NCBI GenBank assembly: GCA_018066175.1
Contig: JAGHRV010000032.1
Location: 1-56,892, forward strand
Reading direction: 5' to 3'
DNA length: 56,892 bases
Origin: Candidatus Colicola equi
Lineage (GTDB): Bacteria; Bacteroidota; Bacteroidia; Bacteroidales; Paludibacteraceae
Below are positions 37,782 through 43,948 of this stretch, in pieces (position 1 is the first letter of the stretch; every line of letters begins with the position of its first letter). The translations under genes were made by a program, and so were the position numbers. Below the pieces are notes generated by a model. It worked only from the letters and a program-made list of their open reading frames with translations. It made no database searches and was not told the origin of the DNA.

Positions 37782-37813
37782 TTTGCATATTTCAAAAAAT
37801 AGCAGTACCTTTG
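37782..37813 (+). promoter_or_regulatory. Promoter of tRNA-Pro
   Basis: TTTG (37782-37785), 20 nt, TACCTTTG (37806-37813). The -7 box and the following CACTCGCTTTTGAAAAAA are identical to those of tRNA-Cys on the other strand. Confidence 0.85.
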
Positions 37814-37840
37814 CACTCGCTTTTGAAAAAAGACGACGAA

Positions 37841-37914
37841 CGGGATGTGGCGCAGTCCGGTAGCGCAACGGTCTGGGGGACCGGAGGTCGCAAGTTCAAA
37901 TCTTGTCATCCCGA
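37841..37914 (+). tRNA. tRNA-Pro (GGG)
   Basis: A cloverleaf with acceptor stem CGGGATG/CATCCCG and discriminator A. The anticodon loop reads CTGGGGG, placing GGG at positions 34-36 after the invariant T33. The T arm has GTTCAAATC. The first pair of the anticodon stem is A-G rather than a Watson-Crick pair. CCA is not encoded (the next bases are CAA). Confidence 0.92.
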
Positions 37915-37920
37915 CAAACG

Positions 37921-37945
37921 AAAGAGAGGTCACTCTCTTTTTTTT
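37921..37945 (+). terminator. Terminator of tRNA-Pro
   Basis: AAAGAGAG, GTCA loop, CTCTCTTT, followed by a run of T. It starts seven bases after the tRNA-Pro 3' end. Confidence 0.8.
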
Positions 37946-37986
37946 GTGCAAGGTAATACTTTTTTGAATTGTGCAAGTTTTTCTAA

Positions 37987-38013
37987 AAAAGGACACCCAT
38001 TGGATGTCCTTTT
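37987..38013 (-). terminator. Terminator of rpsT
   Basis: AAAAGGACA and TGTCCTTTT pair around a 9-nt loop. On the minus strand six T follow, so it probably ends the tRNA-Glu/rpsT transcript; it can also stop plus-strand read-through. Confidence 0.7.
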
Positions 38014-38051
38014 GCTTTGTATTGGTGTGCTCTAAGCACTAAGTAGGTTCA

Positions 38052-38306
38052 TTAAGCCAACTTATTGATGTAAATTGCCAAACTGGATTTGAGGTTAGCA
38101 GCTTTGTTCTTATGGATGATGTGACGTTTAGCCAGCTTATCCAACATAGAAGCAACCTTAGGCAGCATAGCAGCTGCAGCAGCTTTCTCTGTAGTAGCAC
38201 GCAGGTCGCGAACGGCATTGCGAGCAGTTTTAGCGTAATAATGGTTATGAGCCTTACGCGTTGCAGTTTGACGAATACGTTTCAAAGATGATTTGTGGTT
38301 TGCCAT
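38052..38306 (-). CDS. rpsT: 30S ribosomal protein S20
   Basis: The 84-residue basic protein has the S20 pattern: [19 protein letters not shown], helical Ala-rich core, and [18 protein letters not shown] near the C-terminus. It binds 16S rRNA early in 30S assembly. It follows tRNA-Glu by 61 nt on the same strand, with no promoter match in between, so the two are likely one transcript. Confidence 0.95.
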   Translation of the reverse strand: MANHKSSLKRIRQTATRKAHNHYYAKTARNAVRDLRATTEKAAAAAMLPKVASMLDKLAKRHIIHKNKAANLKSSLAIYINKLA

Positions 38307-38367
38307 CTTAGTTTTGTTTTTTGTTGTTTAACAAATGTGTTACCTTTTGAGGAAGGTCGGTATTTTG

Positions 38368-38439
38368 TAGCGGGTAGGAGAGTCGAACTCCTCTTTTTAG
38401 AATGAAAATCTGACGTACTAACCGATATACGAACCCGCC
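38368..38439 (-). tRNA. tRNA-Glu (TTC)
   Basis: On the minus strand the acceptor stem is GGCGGGT/ACCCGCT with a terminal G-T pair and discriminator A. The anticodon loop is TTTTCAT, giving TTC, and the T arm has GAGTTCGACTC. The second pair of the anticodon stem is a C-A mismatch. CCA is not encoded. A 7-bp hairpin lies one base 5' of the mature end, and rpsT follows. Confidence 0.93.
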
Positions 38440-38440
38440 A

Positions 38441-38458
38441 TCGTCGCGCGAGCGACGA
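38441..38458 (-). other. Leader hairpin just 5' of tRNA-Glu
   Basis: TCGTCGC, a four-base loop, GCGACGA form a perfect 7-bp stem beginning one base from the mature tRNA-Glu 5' end. The overlapping 16-mer GACGAGCTTTTTCGAG (38454-38469) is the one also found at 1741-1756. Confidence 0.5.
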
Positions 38459-38513
38459 GCTTTTTCGAGTTTATTCATATTAAAGAACATACTTCTTCCG
38501 TAGAAAAAGCGTG

Positions 38514-38545
38514 CAAAATTACAATAAAATTTTGAATTGACCAAA
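38514..38545 (-). promoter_or_regulatory. Promoter of tRNA-Glu and probably rpsT
   Basis: TTTG (38545-38542), 20 nt, TAATTTTG (38521-38514) on the minus strand. It diverges from the promoter of the beta-barrel gene at 38571-38602. Confidence 0.75.
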
Positions 38546-38570
38546 TATTTTCGTAAAAAAATGCATTTTT

Positions 38571-38602
38571 TTTGCATATATTAGAAAAAAAGTGTAATTT
38601 TG
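38571..38602 (+). promoter_or_regulatory. Promoter of the beta-barrel gene
   Basis: TTTG (38571-38574), exactly 20 nt, TAATTTTG (38595-38602). The ATG at 38607 follows after only four bases, which predicts a leaderless mRNA. Confidence 0.8.
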
Positions 38603-38606
38603 CAGT

Positions 38607-39359
38607 ATGAAACGATACCTTATTATATTTTTCGCATGTGTAATGAGCCCGCTACTCGTTGCACAAGATGCCATGCCTTTTTTTGATCCAAATAAGTTAG
38701 AGAAAGAAGAAATTTATCAGTTTAAGGTAGAGTATCGGGTAGAAGCCGGATTTACACAACACTGGCAGCACTCATTAAAAAAGAACAAGGCCGATATGTA
38801 CCTGAATGGTGCGCGCTTAGGTATGACCTTCGACTTTATGTTACCCAAACGCTTTAGCGTGCAAACCGGATTACTATACACCATCACCTATGGCACTAAC
38901 ACACAGAGTTATGGTATTACGGATGCAGAGGAATCGTACGCCCATGGCGATAACCTGACTAATCGCGTGACCGAGCACTGGTTCGCAGTACCTATTCGAG
39001 CATATTACAATATTCATGTATGGAAAAAACTCAACCTGATGCTATACACCGGTCCGCAGTTGATGATTGGTTTGGCGCAGTATAACAACGTGAAGAATAA
39101 CATGCCGCCACAACAAACGGCCTTCTGCCAGGCTATGAATATCCCCACCGAACCATACGATAGATACAAAGAGAAAGAGTTATATCCTGTGAATATCCAA
39201 TGGGGCGTAGGTATGGGTATCGAATGGGATTGTTTCCGGCTATATGGCGGATATGATTTTGGACTCAATAACCAAGTTCGCAACAAGGTAGTGAGTAACC
39301 AACATCTTTGGGAATGGAGTTGGTACGTGAGTTTTGCGTACAAACTGCCCATTAAATAA
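38607..39359 (+). CDS. Outer-membrane beta-barrel protein
   Basis: The 250-residue protein has a signal peptide (MKRYLIIFFACVMSPLLVAQ) and a barrel-type sequence with LNLMLYTGPQLMIGL, QWGVGMGIEWDCFRLYGGYD and a C-terminal aromatic strand (WYVSFAYKLPIK). It is a paralogue of the 16485-17264 protein. Between it and thiM there is only the TPP riboswitch, without a convincing promoter, so it may share a transcript with the thi genes. A role in thiamin uptake is possible but not shown. Confidence 0.78.
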   Translation: MKRYLIIFFACVMSPLLVAQDAMPFFDPNKLEKEEIYQFKVEYRVEAGFTQHWQHSLKKNKADMYLNGARLGMTFDFMLPKRFSVQTGLLYTITYGTNTQSYGITDAEESYAHGDNLTNRVTEHWFAVPIRAYYNIHVWKKLNLMLYTGPQLMIGLAQYNNVKNNMPPQQTAFCQAMNIPTEPYDRYKEKELYPVNIQWGVGMGIEWDCFRLYGGYDFGLNNQVRNKVVSNQHLWEWSWYVSFAYKLPIK

Positions 39360-39363
39360 GATT

Positions 39364-39434
39364 TAGATTCAGGGGTGCCGCAAGGCTGAGATTACACCCT
39401 TTGAACCTGAACAGGTAATGCTGTTAAGGAAGAA
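39364..39434 (+). promoter_or_regulatory. TPP riboswitch
   Basis: The thi-box core is plain: GGGGTGC, GGCTGAGA, ACCCTTTGAACCTGA, then CAGGTAATGCTG and AAGGAAGA. These match the conserved helices of the TPP aptamer. The 3' strand ends only a few bases before the thiM ATG at 39439 and includes the purine-rich AAGGA, so control is likely at translation. It lies just after the stop codon of the beta-barrel gene. Confidence 0.95.
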
Positions 39435-39438
39435 CAAT

Positions 39439-40125
39439 ATGATAGATTCATTATTTCATTTATCCCTTCATCAACTGCGCAAAACAGCGCCGGTGGTACA
39501 TTGTATCACCAATTACGTAGCTATGGACTTGACCGCCAATGCGCTATTGGCTATGGGTGCACGTCCCATCATGTCGGCGGCTATTGCCGAGATGGACGAG
39601 TTAGTTCAGGTGTCCGATGCACTACTTATTAACATTGGTACATTAGACGATACATTGGTGCAAGCCGCACAGATAGCCGGGCAAGCAATGTCTCGTTTAG
39701 GCAAACCCTTTGTGCTGGATCCGGTAGGAGTACAAGTGTCCCATTACCGATTACAAGCTGCCTTAACCATCATCAACACATGTCATCCCACAGTGGTCAA
39801 AGGTAATCAAAGCGAGATGGATGTGCTATTAAGGCAGATAACACAGCCTACTTTTGTGGCAGTTACAACGGGCAAGAAAGACACTATCATCGCTGCCAAT
39901 CGCCAAGAGCAGTTGGAGGGCGGTTCGGAGCTGATGACGCAAGTCACCGCCATGGGATGTACTGCCGGAGCTATGATTGCAGCAATGGCAGCCATCGAAC
40001 CGGACCCTTTCTTGGCATCATGCTATGCGATGCGGCTCATGAAAGAAGCCGGAGCCAATGCCCAAACGACTGTGGGATTAGGCACTTTTCGTCAACGATT
40101 TATTGATTATTTATCCCATGTTTGA
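39439..40125 (+). CDS. thiM: Hydroxyethylthiazole kinase
   Basis: Phosphorylates the thiamin thiazole moiety for salvage. The 228-residue protein has VVHCITNYVAMDLTANALLA near the start, FVLDPVGVQVS, VKGNQSEM and the late TAMGCTAGAMIAA active-site region. The start at 39439 follows the riboswitch; an ATG at 39418 lies inside the aptamer and is rejected. Its 3' end overlaps thiE by eight bases. Confidence 0.94.
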   Translation: MIDSLFHLSLHQLRKTAPVVHCITNYVAMDLTANALLAMGARPIMSAAIAEMDELVQVSDALLINIGTLDDTLVQAAQIAGQAMSRLGKPFVLDPVGVQVSHYRLQAALTIINTCHPTVVKGNQSEMDVLLRQITQPTFVAVTTGKKDTIIAANRQEQLEGGSELMTQVTAMGCTAGAMIAAMAAIEPDPFLASCYAMRLMKEAGANAQTTVGLGTFRQRFIDYLSHV

Positions 40126-40738
40126 TTTATCTTTATACTTAGTCACCGATAGTGGGCTATGCGGCGAACGGCGTTTAGAAGACATCGTGGAAGCAGCCGT
40201 ACAAGGAGGTTGCACGATGGTGCAGTTGCGCGAAAAGAACTTAGACACCGGCACGTTCGTCGCGCGTGCGCGTATATTAAAAAAGGTATTAGCACCTTAT
40301 CATGTACCACTAATCATCAACGACCGAGTGGATGTAGCTTTGGCCGTAGATGCAGAAGGAGTCCATTTAGGGCAGTCCGACATGAGCATCGAGGATGCCC
40401 GAAGATTATTAGGCAATAAGATCATCGGATGGTCGGTGGAGAGTATGAACGATGTGCGCCGCGCCAATGAGTTAGATGTGGATTATATCGGTATATCTCC
40501 GGTTTTTGCTACGCCCACCAAGACCGATACAGCACAGCCTTTTAGAATAGAAGGTACACGTCAGGCCGTGGCACTAAGTACACATCCTACGGTAGGAATA
40601 GGAGGCATCAACCGACACACAATCGATTCATTACGCGATTGCGGATTAGACGGAGTGGCGGTGGTAAGTGATATCATGTTGGCCGACGAACCACGAGTAG
40701 TTGCACAAACATTATTGAACCAGATGAAGCAAAAATGA
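40118..40738 (+). CDS. thiE: Thiamine-phosphate synthase
   Basis: Joins the phosphorylated thiazole and pyrimidine halves to thiamin monophosphate. The 206-residue TIM-barrel protein has QLREKNLDT, PLIINDRVDVALAV, GVHLGQSDM, DYIGISPVFATPTKTD and GIGGINRHTID. The ATG at 40118 is chosen over a TTG at 40103. It overlaps thiD by four bases (ATGA). Confidence 0.95.
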   Translation: MFDLSLYLVTDSGLCGERRLEDIVEAAVQGGCTMVQLREKNLDTGTFVARARILKKVLAPYHVPLIINDRVDVALAVDAEGVHLGQSDMSIEDARRLLGNKIIGWSVESMNDVRRANELDVDYIGISPVFATPTKTDTAQPFRIEGTRQAVALSTHPTVGIGGINRHTIDSLRDCGLDGVAVVSDIMLADEPRVVAQTLLNQMKQK

Positions 40739-41538
40739 AAACCTATAAACGCGTTTTAACAATAGCCGGCAGCGATAGTGGCGGAGGAGCCGGTATTCAA
40801 GCCGACATCAAGACCATCTCGGCATGCGGCTGCTATGCAGCTTCCGCCATCACCGCCATTACAGTACAAAACACCTTAGGAGTGCAAGGCGTCGAACCGA
40901 TTTCTATTCCGACGATTGAAGGACAAATCAAGGCCGTAATAGATGATATTGGTGTAGATGCCATTAAGATAGGTATGCTATTTGACGAGCATGTCGTTCA
41001 GGCGGTACGGCGCAGCCTTGCCCCATACGGTATTCGCAATATAGTGCTGGATCCGGTAATGGTTTCGACCAGCGGACATCGACTGATTGAGCAGAGTGCT
41101 ATTGCATGTTTGATTCACGACCTTATCCCTATTGTGCGAATCATCACCCCTAATATCCCGGAGGCGGAGATTCTATTAGGGGAATCGATTCGCCATCAGG
41201 ACGAACTGCGAGAAGCCGCCCGCGCTTTAGGTAAGGCAAACCATGTTTCTGTACTGCTGAAAGCAGGACATTTAGCAGACGACCAATTAACAGATATCCT
41301 GTACGATAACGAGTGCGATACAATTACCGAATTACCCTCTATTCGCGTACAGACTAATAATACCCATGGAACAGGATGCACTTTATCCTCTGCCCTTGCA
41401 GCCTATCTGGCACAAGGACTGAGTTTGACGGACGCTACCATAGCAGCCAAGCAGTACATCACTCGGGCTATTATAGCAGGAGCCGAATACAAAATAGGCC
41501 ACGGGTTTGGTCCCGTAGCCCATTTTAACCATTTATGA
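40735..41538 (+). CDS. thiD: Hydroxymethylpyrimidine/phosphomethylpyrimidine kinase
   Basis: Phosphorylates the pyrimidine half of thiamin twice. The 267-residue ribokinase-fold protein has TIAGSDSGGGAGIQADIKT near its N-terminus, IVLDPVMVSTSGHRLI, ITPNIPEAE and NNTHGTGCTLSSALAAYLA near the C-terminus. With thiM and thiE it forms a salvage set. thiC and thiG are not in the window. It converges on the small membrane protein gene with a 14-bp overlap. Confidence 0.95.
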   Translation: MKTYKRVLTIAGSDSGGGAGIQADIKTISACGCYAASAITAITVQNTLGVQGVEPISIPTIEGQIKAVIDDIGVDAIKIGMLFDEHVVQAVRRSLAPYGIRNIVLDPVMVSTSGHRLIEQSAIACLIHDLIPIVRIITPNIPEAEILLGESIRHQDELREAARALGKANHVSVLLKAGHLADDQLTDILYDNECDTITELPSIRVQTNNTHGTGCTLSSALAAYLAQGLSLTDATIAAKQYITRAIIAGAEYKIGHGFGPVAHFNHL

Positions 41539-41851
41539 TGTAGTACCAAAAGGCACACATTGCCAAAGCAATGATGGAAGCCAGCCATGCTCTAAAGGTC
41601 AGTAGATGGCGTAACCATAAACAAATCCACACGCCAAGCACGAGAACTGCCACATAGGGATAGAACCATGCGGCGATGCCTATCCAAAGTGAAGCACAAA
41701 AAGACTGCTCCACCGCACCATTGTCTAATATATCCAAATCGCTGATGCGCAGTTTACGATACGCTGTGCGAATAGGAAAGACAGCCAGTGCTGCAATAGC
41801 CAAAGCTACCGGCAGTCGCCACGTGAGGATATAGGTAGAGAGAAAGTCCAT
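41525..41851 (-). CDS. Small integral membrane protein
   Basis: The 108-residue product has about three hydrophobic segments (roughly residues 12-27, 55-80 and 85-105). I do not recognise the family. Its start overlaps the stop of the M3 peptidase gene by one base, which supports translation as the last gene of the ileS run. Its 3' end overlaps that of thiD on the other strand. Confidence 0.6.
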   Translation of the reverse strand: MDFLSTYILTWRLPVALAIAALAVFPIRTAYRKLRISDLDILDNGAVEQSFCASLWIGIAAWFYPYVAVLVLGVWICLWLRHLLTFRAWLASIIALAMCAFWYYIING

Positions 41852-43947
41852 CAGTCAATAAATCCTTTGCGACGCAATAAGTATTCAGGATTAGCCTCTT
41901 TACCGCGGAACTCTTGGTATAGTTCAGCAGCATCGCGAGTACCACCTTGTTCCAACAGATGGCGGAAACGTTTAGCCACTTCGGGATTGAATATATCACC
42001 GGTTTCTTTGAATGCAGCAAAAGCGTCTGCATCTAGCACAGCAGCCCAAGTGTAGGAGTAATAACCTGCCTCATAGCCGGTAGTGAAGATATGATTGTAG
42101 AACGTAGAGCGATAACGCACAATGATTTCGTCAATCATCTTCATCTTAGCCATGGATGCAGCCTCAAAAGCATTAACATCAATCGTATCTAAGGTAGTTA
42201 ATTTATGATAATCCATATCCAGGATGGATGCCGACAGTAATTCGGTCTCCACAAACCCTTGATTGAATTTCTTAGCCGCATTGATCTTCTCTACCAATGA
42301 ATCCGGCATCACCTCGCCCGTTTGATAGTGGATAGCATACGTGGCTAATACTTGCGGTTCGTAGCAGTAATTCTCCATAAACTGAGACGGCAGTTCCACA
42401 AAGTCACGAGGCACATTGGTGCCGGCTAAAGACTTATAGGTAGCCTTACTCATCAGTCCATGTAAGGCATGACCGAACTCATGGAAAAGGGTCTCTACAT
42501 CGTCCATCGAGAGTAGCGAAGGATTGCCGGCAGTAGGCTTATTGAAGTTACCTACATTGATAATAACAGGGCGATGGTCCACACCATTAGCATCTACGTA
42601 TTGATGACAAATATCATTCATCCATGCTCCGGGACGTTTGCCGGCTCTTGGGAAATAATCGGTATAGAGAATACCCACCAATCCACCTTCGGCATCGGTG
42701 ACTTTGAACACCTCTACTTCGGGGTTATACACCGGCATATCGTTCAGTTTCTCGAAGTTGAGTCCATACAAGTTATGCGCCAGCGTGAAAGCACCCTTAC
42801 GTACATTACTTAATTCAAAATAGGGTTTGAGTTCCTCCTCGTTGAGGTCGTATTTGAGTTTGCGCAGTTTCTCGGCATAGTACCACCAATCCCATGGCTG
42901 GAGTTTCTCTCCGGGCATATCTTGGCTTAGCAATTCTTGCAACGCAGCAGCCTCGCGTTTAGCGGCAGCCAATGAAGGTTCCCAAACGGATTGCAGGAAA
43001 GCATCGACGGTCTTGGCATCCTTAGCCATGCAGTCCTGCAGGATATAATCAGCAGGGCATTCAAATCCAAATAATTGTGCCTTCTCTATACGCAGGTGCA
43101 TGGTCTTATTGATGAGGGCCTTGTTATCATTGGCATTATCATGGTTAGCACGCGTGGTATAAGCGAGTAATAACTGACGGCGCAAGTCGCGGTTTTCGCA
43201 GTATTGGAGAACCGGAGTGAACGAAGTGCGTTTGGGCGAGAAGAGCCAACCTTGTTTACCGGCAGCCTCAGCCTCTTCCTTAGCCGCAGCCTTGGCGGAC
43301 TCTGGCAGTCCGGCTAATTGACTCTCATCGGTAATAAGCACTTGTGCCTCTTCGGAATTGGTTTCAGCCACTACGTTCTGACCAAACTGCAAGGACAAGA
43401 TAGACAGTTCTTGATTGATCTGTTTGAGACGCTCTTTCTTATCAGCCGGCAGGTTAGCACCATTATTGACAAACTGTTTATACGTCTCAGTTAACAGACG
43501 CAGTTGCTCGGGGTTCAAATTCAGGCTATCCTTTTGCTCATAAACAGCTTTGATACGAGCAAAGAGCGCATCGTTAAGCAGAATACCATCACTTAACTCG
43601 CTCAATTGAGGAGCTACTTCATTGGCGATGGCATCCATCTGTTCATTACCATCGGCCTCTAAGATATTAAAGAACACACCTTGCACTAAGTCCAGCAGAC
43701 CGCCACAGCGATCCAAGGCAGCAATGGTATTCTCAAAAGTAGGTGCCTCGGGGTTATTGATGATAGCATCCACTTCGTCCTGATACTGACGCATCGCTTC
43801 AGCAAAAGCCGGTTGATAGTCGGACAATTGGTATTGGTCAAAAGCAGGTACACCATAGGGGGTGTTTTGCTGGGTTAAGAACGGATTTTGTTTTTGACAA
43901 GCCATAAGCGAGAGGGCTGCAAGAGCCATGATTAGTGATTTTTTCAT
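41851..43947 (-). CDS. M3-family peptidyl-dipeptidase, lipoprotein
   Basis: The chosen start gives 698 residues beginning MKKSLIMALAALSLMACQ, a lipoprotein signal. The catalytic zinc motif is FHEFGHALHG near residue 480, with the third ligand Glu in the following helix (VELPSQFMENY). The family includes Dcp and oligopeptidase A, which trim short peptides. The lipid anchor puts it in the periplasm or outer membrane, as is common in Bacteroidota. The frame could extend to 44055 but would run into the AsmA gene. Confidence 0.92.
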   Translation of the reverse strand: MKKSLIMALAALSLMACQKQNPFLTQQNTPYGVPAFDQYQLSDYQPAFAEAMRQYQDEVDAIINNPEAPTFENTIAALDRCGGLLDLVQGVFFNILEADGNEQMDAIANEVAPQLSELSDGILLNDALFARIKAVYEQKDSLNLNPEQLRLLTETYKQFVNNGANLPADKKERLKQINQELSILSLQFGQNVVAETNSEEAQVLITDESQLAGLPESAKAAAKEEAEAAGKQGWLFSPKRTSFTPVLQYCENRDLRRQLLLAYTTRANHDNANDNKALINKTMHLRIEKAQLFGFECPADYILQDCMAKDAKTVDAFLQSVWEPSLAAAKREAAALQELLSQDMPGEKLQPWDWWYYAEKLRKLKYDLNEEELKPYFELSNVRKGAFTLAHNLYGLNFEKLNDMPVYNPEVEVFKVTDAEGGLVGILYTDYFPRAGKRPGAWMNDICHQYVDANGVDHRPVIINVGNFNKPTAGNPSLLSMDDVETLFHEFGHALHGLMSKATYKSLAGTNVPRDFVELPSQFMENYCYEPQVLATYAIHYQTGEVMPDSLVEKINAAKKFNQGFVETELLSASILDMDYHKLTTLDTIDVNAFEAASMAKMKMIDEIIVRYRSTFYNHIFTTGYEAGYYSYTWAAVLDADAFAAFKETGDIFNPEVAKRFRHLLEQGGTRDAAELYQEFRGKEANPEYLLRRKGFID

Positions 43948-43948
43948 A

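Noticed and set aside
37811..38035. A 74-codon plus-strand frame over tRNA-Pro
   Set aside because: It is the tRNA gene and its terminator read as protein.
38308..38577. An 89-codon minus-strand frame over tRNA-Glu
   Set aside because: It covers the tRNA and its promoter; no protein features.
39418..39438. ATG at 39418 as the thiM start
   Set aside because: It lies inside the conserved TPP aptamer; the ATG at 39439 follows the riboswitch.
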